Assembly: GCF_007655305.1 (NCBI RefSeq)
Contig: NZ_VLOG01000042.1
Coordinates: 48,592-112,591 of the forward strand
Reading direction: 5' to 3'
Length of the DNA stretch: 64,000 nt
Origin: Algoriphagus algorifonticola
GTDB taxonomy: Bacteria; Bacteroidota; Bacteroidia; Cytophagales; Cyclobacteriaceae
Shown here: positions 54,859 through 63,883 of the stretch, piece after piece
Numbering within the stretch: the first letter of the stretch is position 1
Layout of the letters: each line of letters begins with the position of its first letter
Notes under the pieces: generated by a model
Told to the model about the DNA's origin: nothing
Database searches by the model: none
The model's input: only the letters and a program-made list of their open reading frames with translations
Position numbers and translations under genes: made by a program

Positions 54859-55732
54859 TACTCCAATTTAGGAATGCCTGATTGATGGTTTTTCTCACTT
54901 GAGATTCAACCAATTTCTCACCGGATTTGATAGGGAATTGATAGCGGACCAAGACATTGTCTGACTTTCTTTCCAGCACATTCAATTGAGCACCCTCCAA
55001 TATCACATAGTCTGAAAACTGCTTCAATACTTCGCCTAATTTTTCTTCCAAATTGATCAACTGAAGATCTGTCGAGTAGGGCATTTCTGCATCAAAAACC
55101 ACTTGGTGAGTATTGTTTTTGGAGTAATTGATTACGTCTGTAGTGAGTATCATGGAGTTTGGGATGATAATAATTTCTCCCGTTTCACTTTTTAAGACCA
55201 TATTCATTAAGGTAAAATCCCGGATAAATCCTGTATTTTTTCCGATGTTGATTTTGTCTCCAATTTCCAGTTGCTCAGAAAACATGATGATCAAACCATT
55301 GACAATACTGGTGATGTAGTCTTTTGTCAATAATGCAATCGCTGCCGCTACAATGGTGATAGAAGTCAGAAACTCAAGAGGTCGAATGCCAAATGCTAAC
55401 ATCAGTGAAATGAGGAGTGCCAGAGAATTGAGTATTCCGGAGATCCTTCCAATCCCAACCACAAAGTTTGGGAGGACTTTGGTTTCAGCTGTTTTTTGGA
55501 GGTAAAGTCTTAATGTAATGATCCTTCCTAAGGAGATAATCAAGTTTGCACTGAGCAGAAATATCAATGCTCTGATTACATGATTTAGGAGGGAATAGTT
55601 ATCCAAAAGAGGTCTCAAATATGTTTCCCCTTCATAAATAAATTCCAGTAAAATCAAGAGAATCAGTTTGATGGCGAAGTTCCAGCGCTTTCTATTCTCC
55701 TTGGTTCGTATACTAGTTTTTAGGTGATTCAT
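54839..55732 (-). CDS. mechanosensitive ion channel family protein (MscS)
   Basis: A 297-residue small-conductance mechanosensitive channel. Hydrophobic helices at about residues 20-35, 47-70 and 95-115 are followed by the pore-like SITIVAAAIALLTKDYITSIVNG and the cytoplasmic beta-domain beginning EQLEIGDKINIGKNTGFIRD, with MSC family residues. IIIIPNSMILTTDVINYSKN completes the signature. It acts as an osmotic safety valve. It overlaps the ATL gene by 20 bases. Confidence 0.9.
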   Translation of the reverse strand: MNHLKTSIRTKENRKRWNFAIKLILLILLEFIYEGETYLRPLLDNYSLLNHVIRALIFLLSANLIISLGRIITLRLYLQKTAETKVLPNFVVGIGRISGILNSLALLISLMLAFGIRPLEFLTSITIVAAAIALLTKDYITSIVNGLIIMFSEQLEIGDKINIGKNTGFIRDFTLMNMVLKSETGEIIIIPNSMILTTDVINYSKNNTHQVVFDAEMPYSTDLQLINLEEKLGEVLKQFSDYVILEGAQLNVLERKSDNVLVRYQFPIKSGEKLVESQVRKTINQAFLNWSNEHRKA

Positions 55733-55788
55733 AACTTAATCGAAAAATAAAGCCTAATTTTAGCAATAATCAATCGTGTTTTTAGCAT

Positions 55789-56466
55789 ATGAGTAGAAAT
55801 ATCATCATTACCGGTGCTGCCGGAAACTTAGGTTCAGCTGTTGTAGAAAAGTTTAAAAGAGAAGGATATCATGTTATCGCATTACTTCAACCAGGGAAAG
55901 ACGAGGAAGTGGAAGATGCGGATGATAGCTACGAAGTAGATGTAACAAATGAGGAGTCTGTGGCCGAGTTTGTCAAGGAATATCAGCTTCAATACAATGA
56001 GTTGGATGCCTTGGCCATGATAGTAGGAGGATTTGCAATGGGATCTATTGAGGATGCCAAGCAGTCTGATTTTGAGAAAATGTTTTCTCTCAATTTTTTT
56101 AGCGCATATCACCTGGTAAGGGGATTCTTGCCCTTTATGAAAAAGCAACAAAAAGGAACATTCTTATTTGTAGGTGCCCGTCCTGCACTACAATTGGAAG
56201 ATGCTTCTGCTACAATCGCGTATGCTATGAGTAAAAGGCTGATTGTGTCTTTGGCAGAAATTTTAGCAACCGAAACCAAAGAGACCAATATTCGTTCTCA
56301 TGTCTTCGTTCCAAGTATTATTGACACTCCGCCAAATAGAGAGGCTATGCCCGATTCGGATTTTAGTAAATGGGTAAGCCCTAAAGAAATTGCCGAGGCG
56401 ATGCATTATGCTGTCAATAATCCGGCCCTGAGAAATATGACTTTCAAACTTTATGGAGAAGCTTGA
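55789..56466 (+). CDS. SDR-family oxidoreductase
   Basis: A 225-residue short-chain dehydrogenase/reductase. The NAD(P)-binding motif is IIITGAAGNLGSAVVEKFKR, and the catalytic region has IAYAMSKRLIVSLAEIL with the YxxxK pair (YAMSK). The preceding serine stretch is less clear (GTFLFVGARPALQ). Substrate unknown. It is followed after three bases by an NTF2-like gene. Confidence 0.85.
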   Translation: MSRNIIITGAAGNLGSAVVEKFKREGYHVIALLQPGKDEEVEDADDSYEVDVTNEESVAEFVKEYQLQYNELDALAMIVGGFAMGSIEDAKQSDFEKMFSLNFFSAYHLVRGFLPFMKKQQKGTFLFVGARPALQLEDASATIAYAMSKRLIVSLAEILATETKETNIRSHVFVPSIIDTPPNREAMPDSDFSKWVSPKEIAEAMHYAVNNPALRNMTFKLYGEA

Positions 56467-56469
56467 TTT

Positions 56470-56922
56470 ATGAAAAAATTACTTTGCCTTTTTGCCTTAA
56501 GTTTTGGTGTTTTATTTCCGACTTTAGCCCAATCTGAAGAGCAAGCCGTCAAAGAAGTAATTATGTCGCTTTTTGATGGTATGAGAGCAAAAGATGCTGA
56601 GATGGTTATGAAATCTTTTAGCTCAGAAGCAATGATGCAAACCGTGATAGCTGACCCATCAGGTACAAGAGTTGGAAGTAATTCTGTGGAGGACTTTGGG
56701 AAAAGGATAGCTAGTACACCGGTTGAGACAGAATTGGATGAACGAATCCTAGATTATCAAATTAAAATAGACGGAAACATGGCGGCTGCATGGACGCCCT
56801 ATGAGTTTTACGTCAATGGAAATTTTAGCCACTGCGGAGTCAATTCTTTTCAGTTGGTCAAAATGTCCGAAGGTTGGAAAATAGTTTACATCATTGATAC
56901 CCGTCGTAAAGAGGGATGTTGA
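56470..56922 (+). CDS. NTF2-like (SnoaL-type) exported protein
   Basis: A 150-residue protein with a signal peptide (ending PTLAQ) and a nuclear-transport-factor-2-like fold: VKEVIMSLFDGMRAKDAEMV at the start, then FSSEAMMQTVI, MAAAWTPYEFYVNG and WKIVYIIDTRRK at the end. The fold often acts as an isomerase, dehydratase or ligand-binding cone; the role here is unknown. Same operon as the SDR gene (three-base gap) and the GreA-like gene (four-base gap). Confidence 0.8.
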   Translation: MKKLLCLFALSFGVLFPTLAQSEEQAVKEVIMSLFDGMRAKDAEMVMKSFSSEAMMQTVIADPSGTRVGSNSVEDFGKRIASTPVETELDERILDYQIKIDGNMAAAWTPYEFYVNGNFSHCGVNSFQLVKMSEGWKIVYIIDTRRKEGC

Positions 56923-56926
56923 TTTT

Positions 56927-57382
56927 ATGCAGGAATTAAAAGAAAAGATTTTTCAGGCTGCTATCAGACAGCTGAAAGAAAAAATTAGCCTACTTCAGCA
57001 GGAACGCAAAGCTGTTTCTGAAGGTATTTTAGAAGATACGAAAAGTAGTGCAGGTGATAAGTTTGAGACTGGAAGAGAGATGATGACTCAAGACTTAAAA
57101 ACCATCGAGAGCACGATTGAAAAGCTTCAGGAGGACTTGGAGGAGATTTATAGGGTTCAGTCTATCAAATCCAATTCGGAAGCGGTACGGGAAGGATCTT
57201 TGATTCAGTTGGGAACAGACTTTTTCCTGATTTCGGCTTCAATCGGCCAATTAGAAGTAGAAGGCAAGAAATATTTTCTACTGAGCAGAAATTCCCCCTT
57301 AGGACAATTACTAATTGGGAAAAAGAAAGGAGAGAATGTCTTGTTCAGAGGAAAGCCACAAGCCATTTTAGATGTTCAATAA
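56927..57382 (+). CDS. GreA/GreB-like protein
   Basis: A 151-residue protein starting MQELKEKIFQAAIRQLKEKI. The first 80 residues form a coiled coil, as in GreA (IRQLKEKISLLQQERKA, EKLQEDLEEI). The C-terminal part resembles the GreA FKBP-like domain, with VREGSLIQLGTDFFLISASI and a SPLGQLLIGKKKGENVLF stretch matching the SPIARALIGKK signature. It may cleave backtracked RNA or be a divergent relative. I use ATG 56927 because the frame upstream lies inside the previous gene. Confidence 0.75.
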   Translation: MQELKEKIFQAAIRQLKEKISLLQQERKAVSEGILEDTKSSAGDKFETGREMMTQDLKTIESTIEKLQEDLEEIYRVQSIKSNSEAVREGSLIQLGTDFFLISASIGQLEVEGKKYFLLSRNSPLGQLLIGKKKGENVLFRGKPQAILDVQ

Positions 57383-57415
57383 GTTTTGCTAAGAATATAA
57401 GTATACCATTACTTT

Positions 57416-57451
57416 AGCCTAATTCCCCCGGATATCAGGCTTTTATTTTTT
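57416..57451 (+). terminator. terminator after the GreA-like operon
   Basis: AGCCT (57416-57420) pairs with AGGCT (57437-57441) with a 16-base loop and is followed by an interrupted T run. A modest terminator. Confidence 0.45.
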
Positions 57452-57481
57452 CATGATTTTAGGATTAACCTGAGGGCTTTT

Positions 57482-57520
57482 TGTGTTTAGTAATATTTTG
57501 AAAAAATATTACTAAACACA
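57482..57520. repeat. 18-bp perfect inverted repeat
   Basis: TGTGTTTAGTAATATTTT (57482-57499) and AAAATATTACTAAACACA (57503-57520) are exact complements separated by GAA. It stands alone in the AT-rich gap upstream of the threonine operon. It may be an operator, a hairpin or a vestige of a mobile element. Confidence 0.8.
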
Positions 57521-57787
57521 TTTCGCTTATAAGCATTTTTTAAATCCTAAAATAAGCAGCTTTAATAAAATTATATTTTGAATATTAGATATTATTCAAT
57601 CGAAAAGACTGATTTAAGCAATAATGAAAATTATAAAATTTATATTTTTTAAGCCCATTTGATTAAATAATTGAAAATTATTGGCTGATTATTTGGCATA
57701 AAAGAAATTACTACCTAAGATTGTGAAGTCAATTTCTCAGTCATGGTTTTTGCAGCAAGAAATATTTTTCACACTTGTAAGGGCATA

Positions 57788-57853
57788 ATGTCAATGTCCA
57801 GCATGACTTCTATTTTTGCTTTTTTTACGGAAATGACCACGATTACGGGGTAA
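57788..57853 (+). CDS. thrL: candidate threonine-operon leader peptide
   Basis: A 21-codon open frame preceded by TAAGGG, reading MSMSSMTSIFAFFTEMTTIT and a final Gly. The last eight codons are Thr-Glu-Met-Thr-Thr-Ile-Thr-Gly, so Thr, Met and Ile, the end products of the aspartate family, are concentrated at the end as in known thr attenuators (E. coli thrL is rich in Thr and Ile). The Thr codons are ACG, ACC and ACG-type. It ends 76 bases before thrA. Attenuation is inferred. Confidence 0.55.
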   Translation: MSMSSMTSIFAFFTEMTTITG

Positions 57854-57904
57854 TCCCGTTTAATCTCAAAGTACTCGCCCCTGAGCCTATTAAGGCATTT
57901 TATT
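57842..57904 (+). promoter_or_regulatory. candidate attenuator stems before thrA
   Basis: CGGG (57846-57849) pairs with CCCG in a hairpin overlapping the leader stop. GGGG at 57847-57850 could alternatively pair with CCCC at 57878-57881. A small stem GCCT/AGGC (57885-57896) is followed by ATTTTATT, a weak terminator. The competing pairings are short, so this is suggestive only. Confidence 0.35.
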
Positions 57905-57928
57905 CATTCAAAATCATTCAATTTACTT

Positions 57929-60376
57929 ATGAAAATCATCAAGTTTGGAGGTTCCTCTGTAGCAACTCCAGAAACGATTCAGAAAGTTTTTTCAATTATT
58001 CAGGAGAAAAATAAGCAACAAGATGTAGCCGTTGTTTTTTCTGCCTTTGGCGGTGTAACAGAAAGTTTGTTGACCATTGCCCGCCTTGCCAGAGAGGGTG
58101 ATCAGGTTTACAGAGATTTGCTTCAGACCTTGGAAGAAAAGCATCTGGATATGGTAAGGCAGCTTATAGCTGTTCAAAACCAGTCTACTGTTATGACCTA
58201 TGTGAAGGTTCGTTTCAATGAATTGGAAGATCTTTTTCACGGAATATATCTGATCAAGGAAAACTCTGACAGGACTTTGGATTATGTGGCAAGTTTTGGA
58301 GAGCGTCTTTCCACTTTTATTTTGACCGAAGCTTTAGCTGCCAAAGGGATCAAAACTCAATTCTTGGATGCAAGAGAGGTCATTCGAACCAATGACAGAT
58401 TCGGTCAGGCCAGAGTTGATTTTGAAGTGACGAATCACTTGATCAAAGAATATTTCCTAAAGCATGATGGAATCAAAATCATTACAGGTTTCATCGCTTC
58501 CACAGTGAAAGGTGAAACTACTACACTGGGTAGATCTGGATCTGATTATACTGCCGCCATTTTTGCTGCTGCCTTGGATGCGGAGGATTTAGAAATCTGG
58601 ACTGATGTATCGGGGGTCTTGACTTCAGATCCCAAGTTGGTTTATACCGCATTTAGTATTCCTCAGCTAAGCTATAATGAGGCGATGGAGCTTTCTCATT
58701 TTGGGGCGAAAGTGATTTTTCCGGCGACTATGCAGCCGGCGATGAAGAAGAATATTCCAATCTACATCAAGAATACTTTCGAACCTTCCAACAAAGGCAC
58801 GCTAATCAACGGGGAGGTGACCCAAGGAGGATTGATCAAAGGGATTTCATCCATGTCCTCCATTTCCATTGTCAATGTTCAGGGAGCATCTCTATTAGAT
58901 GGGATTACGGGAAGTAGGGTGTTTAAGGCTCTTGCAGAGGCCAAAGTGAATATTGTATTGATTTCACAGGCATCTTCCGAACATAGTATCTGCTTGGCAA
59001 TCAAAACTGCCGAGGCATACTTGGCAAAAGAAGTAGTGGAGCGGGAGTTCTATTACGAAATCAAATCCGGTGAAATGGATGAGGTTACGCTTATGCATGG
59101 TTTCTCCACTGTTGCGGTAGTAGGAGAAAATATGAAGCAAAATCCAGGTGCTTCTGGAAGGATGTTCCGTGCACTAGGAAGAAACAATATCAACGTGGCT
59201 GCTATCGCCCAGGGTAGCTCGGAGTTGAACATCTCTGCGGTCATACCTCAGGCTGATTTACAAAAAGCCCTCAATGCTTTACATGAAGCCTTTTTCCTTT
59301 CAGAAAATAAGGTACTTCACGTTTTCTTAGTTGGTGTAGGCTTAATAGGCAAGGCATTGATCAAAATGATTGCAACTCAGCAAGAGAAACTGAAAGGTGA
59401 TAATGAGCTAGATATTCAAATTCACGGAATGGCCAATAGTCGCTACATGGCTTTCCATGAAGATGGATTTGACTTAAAAAATCCACATGAGTTAAGTGAT
59501 CAAGATCAGAATATGGACTTGGATGAGTTTATCCGAACTATGGAAGAAATGAACTTCTCCAACTCAGTTTTTGTGGATTGCACAGCGAGTCAAAGCGTTG
59601 CAGATGCTTATGCGCGAGTTTTAGGTGCAAAGGTGGCAATCGTGACCCCTAATAAAAAGGCGAATTCAAGTTCAATGGAGCAATATAAAGAGCTCAAAAA
59701 ACTGGCGAAAAAGAGAGGAGTAAAATTTCTTTATGAAACCAATGTGGCAGCAGGATTGCCGGTGATCAACACCCTTCAGGATCTAATGCTTTCCGGAGAT
59801 AGAGTAATTCGAATTGAAGCCGTATTAAGTGGGTCTATGAATTTTATTTTCTCCGAACTGGAAAAAGGAGATCCTTTTTCTCAGGTAGTCAGAATTGCCA
59901 AAGACAAAGGCTACACCGAACCTGATCCAAGAGACGATTTAAGCGGAATGGATGTGGCTCGAAAAATTCTGATTTTGGGAAGAGAGGCCGAACAAACTTT
60001 AGAGTTTGAAGACATTACTATCCAGAGTATGGTTCCGGAAGATTGCAGAGAAGCTGCTACGGTGGAGGAGTTTTTCCAGAAGCTTCAAGCACACGATTCG
60101 GAGTTTGAGAAACTACTCAAGGAAGCAGAATCAAAAGGAGAAAAGCTTCGCTTTATGGCAACTCTGGAGAATGGAAAAGCTAAGGTTGGTTTGAATTCCC
60201 TTCCAAATGCACATCCATTCAGCAGTTTGAGTGGAAGTGACAATATGATCCTTTTGACTACTGAAAGGTATCTGGATAGGCCGATGATCATTCGGGGTCC
60301 AGGTGCAGGGGCTGATGTGACAGCTGCCGGAGTTTTCGCAGACGTGATTAGGATTGGTAACTATACCCGCGAGTAA
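57929..60376 (+). CDS. thrA: bifunctional aspartate kinase/homoserine dehydrogenase I
   Basis: An 815-residue fusion enzyme for the first and third steps of the threonine/methionine branch. The kinase half starts MKIIKFGGSSVATPETIQKV and has ARLAREGDQVYRD and the RSGSDYTAAIFAAAL substrate loop. Two ACT domains follow at about residues 310-460, with ITGSRVFKALAEAKVNIVLI and ASGRMFRALGRNNINVAAIA, the feedback sites. The homoserine dehydrogenase half has the NAD motif VGVGLIGKALIKMI (about residue 469 on) and TPNKKANSSSMEQY. Length agrees with ThrA of E. coli (820). It overlaps thrB by one base (TAATG). Confidence 0.97.
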   Translation: MKIIKFGGSSVATPETIQKVFSIIQEKNKQQDVAVVFSAFGGVTESLLTIARLAREGDQVYRDLLQTLEEKHLDMVRQLIAVQNQSTVMTYVKVRFNELEDLFHGIYLIKENSDRTLDYVASFGERLSTFILTEALAAKGIKTQFLDAREVIRTNDRFGQARVDFEVTNHLIKEYFLKHDGIKIITGFIASTVKGETTTLGRSGSDYTAAIFAAALDAEDLEIWTDVSGVLTSDPKLVYTAFSIPQLSYNEAMELSHFGAKVIFPATMQPAMKKNIPIYIKNTFEPSNKGTLINGEVTQGGLIKGISSMSSISIVNVQGASLLDGITGSRVFKALAEAKVNIVLISQASSEHSICLAIKTAEAYLAKEVVEREFYYEIKSGEMDEVTLMHGFSTVAVVGENMKQNPGASGRMFRALGRNNINVAAIAQGSSELNISAVIPQADLQKALNALHEAFFLSENKVLHVFLVGVGLIGKALIKMIATQQEKLKGDNELDIQIHGMANSRYMAFHEDGFDLKNPHELSDQDQNMDLDEFIRTMEEMNFSNSVFVDCTASQSVADAYARVLGAKVAIVTPNKKANSSSMEQYKELKKLAKKRGVKFLYETNVAAGLPVINTLQDLMLSGDRVIRIEAVLSGSMNFIFSELEKGDPFSQVVRIAKDKGYTEPDPRDDLSGMDVARKILILGREAEQTLEFEDITIQSMVPEDCREAATVEEFFQKLQAHDSEFEKLLKEAESKGEKLRFMATLENGKAKVGLNSLPNAHPFSSLSGSDNMILLTTERYLDRPMIIRGPGAGADVTAAGVFADVIRIGNYTRE

Positions 60377-61308
60377 TGAAAACCGTAAAAGCCTTTGCTC
60401 CTGCTACTGTGGCTAACGTGTCCTGTGGTTTTGATATTTTAGGATTTGCCATTGAGGGCATGGGGGATATTGTGCAGTTGAATGAAAAGGAAAATCCCGG
60501 GCTGGAAGTAAGTTCAATCTCAGGAGACGATGGAAAACTGCCTTTGGATGCTGCTAAGAATACCTGTGCGGTAGCTATTCAAGCTATGGTGGAGGACTTA
60601 GGTATTAACCCTGGCATTTCTATTCAATTGGAAAAAGGATTGCCGCTTGGATCGGGCATGGGTTCCAGTGCGGCAAGTGCTGTTGCTGCTTTGGTTGCAG
60701 CGAATGAATTTTTGGGCAGTCCCTATGAGAAAAAAGACCTTCTTCCTTTTGCAATTGCTGCAGAAAAAATTGCCTGCGGAGCCGGCCATGCAGACAATGT
60801 AGCCCCGAGCTTATTGGGAGGTTTTGTACTGATCAGAGACTATCATCCTTTGGATGTGATTAAGCTGAATGTTCCTCAGGATCTGTATTGTACCTTATTG
60901 CATCCACATTTTGAATTGAAAACAGCTGATTCCAGATCAGTTTTGAGAGAAGCCATTCCCTTGAAACACGCTACCATTCAATCAGGAAATGTGGCTGGAT
61001 TGATCGCCGGTCTATATGAAGAAGATTATGAATTGATTTCGAGGTCATTGAGAGACGTCATTGCTGAGCCTTACAGAGCGGTATTGATACCTGGCTTTTA
61101 TGAAGTAAGAGAGGCAGTAAAAGGTGCCGGGGCCTTGGGAATGGGAATATCGGGCAGTGGTCCAACACTGTTTTGTTTATCCAAAGGCAAGGAAAAAGCA
61201 ATCCAAATTGCAAAGGCTGCGGAGGAGGTTTATCAAAGTATAGGATTGGGCGTGGATGTGTATTTTTCTGCCATCAATACAGATGGTGGTTATGTTTTAA
61301 CAGAATAA
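60376..61308 (+). CDS. thrB: homoserine kinase
   Basis: A 310-residue GHMP-family kinase that phosphorylates homoserine. It begins MKTVKAFAPATVANVSCGFD and carries the ATP loop LEKGLPLGSGMGSSAASAVA, plus AGHADNVAPSLLGGF and the C-terminal GMGISGSGPTLFCLSKG motif. Translation is coupled to thrA by TAATG. A leader element lies between its stop and thrC. Confidence 0.96.
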   Translation: MKTVKAFAPATVANVSCGFDILGFAIEGMGDIVQLNEKENPGLEVSSISGDDGKLPLDAAKNTCAVAIQAMVEDLGINPGISIQLEKGLPLGSGMGSSAASAVAALVAANEFLGSPYEKKDLLPFAIAAEKIACGAGHADNVAPSLLGGFVLIRDYHPLDVIKLNVPQDLYCTLLHPHFELKTADSRSVLREAIPLKHATIQSGNVAGLIAGLYEEDYELISRSLRDVIAEPYRAVLIPGFYEVREAVKGAGALGMGISGSGPTLFCLSKGKEKAIQIAKAAEEVYQSIGLGVDVYFSAINTDGGYVLTE

Positions 61309-61311
61309 TTG

Positions 61312-61402
61312 ATGAAATCGAGCGTGACGCAGCTGTCACACTAAGATGACTATCAAGTACGCGAGATTCCATGTGGCCTTAAAGAAAAATTATAAACACA
61401 TG
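61312..61402 (+). repeat. leader element copy B, between thrB and thrC
   Basis: A 91-base copy starting just after the thrB stop. It begins ATGAAATCGAGC (61312-61323), then GCGAGATTCCATGTGGCC and AATTATAAACACATG. CATGTG (61370-61375) pairs with CACATG (61397-61402), which contains the thrC ATG at 61400. It lacks the extra hairpin of copies A and C. Confidence 0.6.
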
Positions 61403-62695
61403 AAATATTACAGCACCAATAACCCAAAACAACAAGTCAGTTTAGCAGAAGCTGTGATCAAAGGATTGGCTCCAGATCAGGGCTTGTTCTTGCCCGAGCG
61501 GATTCCTGTCTTACCGAAGCAATTGATAGAGAGTTTTTCATCCAAGAGTTTTCAGGAAATTGGCTACGATGTGATTAAGGCCTTGTTTTCGGAAGACTTG
61601 ACAAATGAGCAAATCCTAGCCTTGGTGGATCATACTCTTGTTTTTGACGCTCCAATAGTTGAAGTGGAGAAAGATGTTTATAGTTTGGAGTTATTTCATG
61701 GTCCTACTTTGGCATTTAAAGATTTTGGAGCACGTTTTTGTTCGAAATTAATGAGCATGCTTACTACCAAAACTGATCAAAAAGTATATGTTTTGGTAGC
61801 GACTTCAGGAGATACGGGAAGTGCTGTGGCCAATGGTTTTTTAGGGGTAGAAGGAGCCGAAGTCATTGTTCTTTTTCCCAAAGGGAAAGTCAGTAAGCTT
61901 CAGGAAAAACAGTTTACCACTCTCGGACAGAATATTACTGCGATAGAAGTGGAAGGAGTTTTTGATGATTGTCAGACTTTGGTCAAGCAGGCTTTCTTGG
62001 ATCCGGAATTGAATAAAAGCTTGCTCCTGACTTCAGCTAATTCTATCAATATTGCCCGATGGATTCCTCAGTGTCTGTATTACTTCTATGCCTATTCAAG
62101 ACTGCCTAAAGATGGGAAAAAGATCGTTTTCTCAGTGCCAAGTGGCAATTTTGGTAATTTGGCGGCTGGAGTTTTGGCTTGGAAAATGGGATTACCTATA
62201 GACCATTTTGTCGCTGCAACCAATCTTAACAAAATAGTCCCTGATTATTTAAAGGGGGTACCTTTTAAAGCCAAAGCATCTGTACCTACAGTTTCCAATT
62301 CTATGGATGTGGGGAATCCCAGTAATTTTCCTCGACTTCAGGCGCTTTATGATGGAAATGAGGAGCTGTTTCGGAAAAATATCAAAGGTTTTTTCTACAC
62401 CGATGCTCAGACCATCGAAGCCATCCAGGCTGTTAAGCCCAAAGGCTACACCCTAGACCCACATGGTGCAGTGGGATATTTGGGATTAAAGGATTTTATG
62501 GCTGAAAACCCAGGGTATGTTGGTGTGTTTTTAGAAACAGCCCATCCAGGAAAATTCAGAGACGTGGTGGAAGACGCATTGAATGAAAAATTGGTTTTGC
62601 CGGATCGATTGGCAGCTTTTCTGGAAGGAGAGAAGAAGGTACTCTCGATGGGTAAAAGCTTTGAAGAATTTAAAGAATTTTTGGGAGGATTGTAA
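61400..62695 (+). CDS. thrC: threonine synthase
   Basis: A 431-residue PLP enzyme that converts phosphohomoserine to threonine. I start at ATG 61400 (product begins MKYYSTNNPKQQVSLAEAVI) although the frame opens 54 bases upstream inside leader element B. The PLP lysine is in GPTLAFKDFGARFCSKLM; the phosphate loop is VATSGDTGSAVANGFLG. FSVPSGNFGNLAAGVLAWKM and the PLDPHGAVGY-type LDPHGAVGYLGL near the end are further family features. Length is typical of the shorter bacterial class. It is the last gene of the thr operon. Confidence 0.95.
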   Translation: MKYYSTNNPKQQVSLAEAVIKGLAPDQGLFLPERIPVLPKQLIESFSSKSFQEIGYDVIKALFSEDLTNEQILALVDHTLVFDAPIVEVEKDVYSLELFHGPTLAFKDFGARFCSKLMSMLTTKTDQKVYVLVATSGDTGSAVANGFLGVEGAEVIVLFPKGKVSKLQEKQFTTLGQNITAIEVEGVFDDCQTLVKQAFLDPELNKSLLLTSANSINIARWIPQCLYYFYAYSRLPKDGKKIVFSVPSGNFGNLAAGVLAWKMGLPIDHFVAATNLNKIVPDYLKGVPFKAKASVPTVSNSMDVGNPSNFPRLQALYDGNEELFRKNIKGFFYTDAQTIEAIQAVKPKGYTLDPHGAVGYLGLKDFMAENPGYVGVFLETAHPGKFRDVVEDALNEKLVLPDRLAAFLEGEKKVLSMGKSFEEFKEFLGGL

Positions 62696-62803
62696 AAAAA
62701 ACTGATTAGCGCATCAATCCATATTTGCTCCATTTGCTCCAAAATTTAGAAATCCACTCCTCTTTGAGTATTTTCATAGCAATCAAACCTAACCTAACCT
62801 CAT

Positions 62804-63883
62804 ATGAAATTTTCAAATTACCTTTTGGGAGTTCTATTTATTGCTTTTGCTTGCTCTAAACCCCAAGATTCTTTTCAGTCTGCAAAAGTAGAAACAGAGG
62901 AGTCTAAATTTGCACATGCTCCACTTGTGGAACATATTTTTACAGCCGATCCATCAGCTCATGTTTTTGAAGGAAAGTTATTTGTTTACCCTTCCCATGA
63001 TATAGAAACGGTTGTGGAAGAAGATGATATGGGCTCTCATTTTGACATGAAAGATTACCATGTTTTCTCAATGGAGAAGGTGAATGGGCCTGTCACTGAC
63101 CATGGAGTGGCTTTGAAATTGGAAGATATCCCTTGGGCAAGTAGACAGTTATGGGCTCCGGATGCCGCCGAAAAAAATGGGAAATACTATCTCTATTTCC
63201 CAGCAAAAGATAAACAGGGGATATTTAAAATCGGGGTTGCTGTTTCAGATCGCCCAGAAGGTCCATTTAAACCAGAAGCAGAACCAATCAAAGGTACTTT
63301 CAGTATGGATCCTGCGGTTTTTCAAGATCAGGAGGAGTATTTTTTGGTTTGGGGAGGAATCTGGGGAGGACAGCTTCAATGGTATGAAGATCAAAAACTC
63401 GTTGAGGGACGAAAGGGTCCAATGGACGGGCTACCGGCGCCAGATCAAAAAGCTTTGATGCCATACATTGCCAAATTGGATGATGCCATGACAGGTTTAG
63501 CAGAGAAGCCAAAGGAGATTTTGATCCTGGATGAAAATGGTGAAGCAATTAAAGCAGGAGATAATGCCCGTAGATTCTTTGAGGCGGCTTGGATGCATAA
63601 ACATAATGGGAAATACTACCTATCCTATTCAACGGGTGATACACATTTTATAGCCTACGCCATTGGAGATAGTCCCTATGGTCCATTTACTTACCAGGGA
63701 AATGTATTGGAACCCGTAGAAGGCTGGACAAATCATCATTCCATTGTCAACTTCGAGGGGAAATGGTATCTGTTTTACCATGATACAGAACTTTCAGGTA
63801 AAACACCCTTGAGAAATATCAAAATGGCAGAACTGGTCCATTTACCTGATGGGAAAATTCAAACGATCAATTCTTATCAATAG
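62804..63883 (+). CDS. GH43-family glycoside hydrolase lipoprotein
   Basis: A 359-residue lipoprotein (lipobox AFAC, C17) with the five-bladed propeller of glycoside hydrolase family 43. The putative catalytic base is in FTADPSAHVFEGKLFVYPSH (first Asp), the pKa-modulating aspartate in FSMDPAVFQDQEE, and the general acid in FFEAAWMHKHNGKYYLSYS. GNVLEPVEGWTNHHSIVNFE is also typical. The family removes arabinose, xylose or related sugars; the exact bond is unknown. It is close to the downstream window edge with no further gene visible. Confidence 0.88.
   Translation: MKFSNYLLGVLFIAFACSKPQDSFQSAKVETEESKFAHAPLVEHIFTADPSAHVFEGKLFVYPSHDIETVVEEDDMGSHFDMKDYHVFSMEKVNGPVTDHGVALKLEDIPWASRQLWAPDAAEKNGKYYLYFPAKDKQGIFKIGVAVSDRPEGPFKPEAEPIKGTFSMDPAVFQDQEEYFLVWGGIWGGQLQWYEDQKLVEGRKGPMDGLPAPDQKALMPYIAKLDDAMTGLAEKPKEILILDENGEAIKAGDNARRFFEAAWMHKHNGKYYLSYSTGDTHFIAYAIGDSPYGPFTYQGNVLEPVEGWTNHHSIVNFEGKWYLFYHDTELSGKTPLRNIKMAELVHLPDGKIQTINSYQ

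Noticed and set aside
61346..61399. Earlier start of threonine synthase inside leader element B
   Set aside because: The extra 18 residues come from the repeat element and are not like ThrC; ATG 61400 gives the family start.
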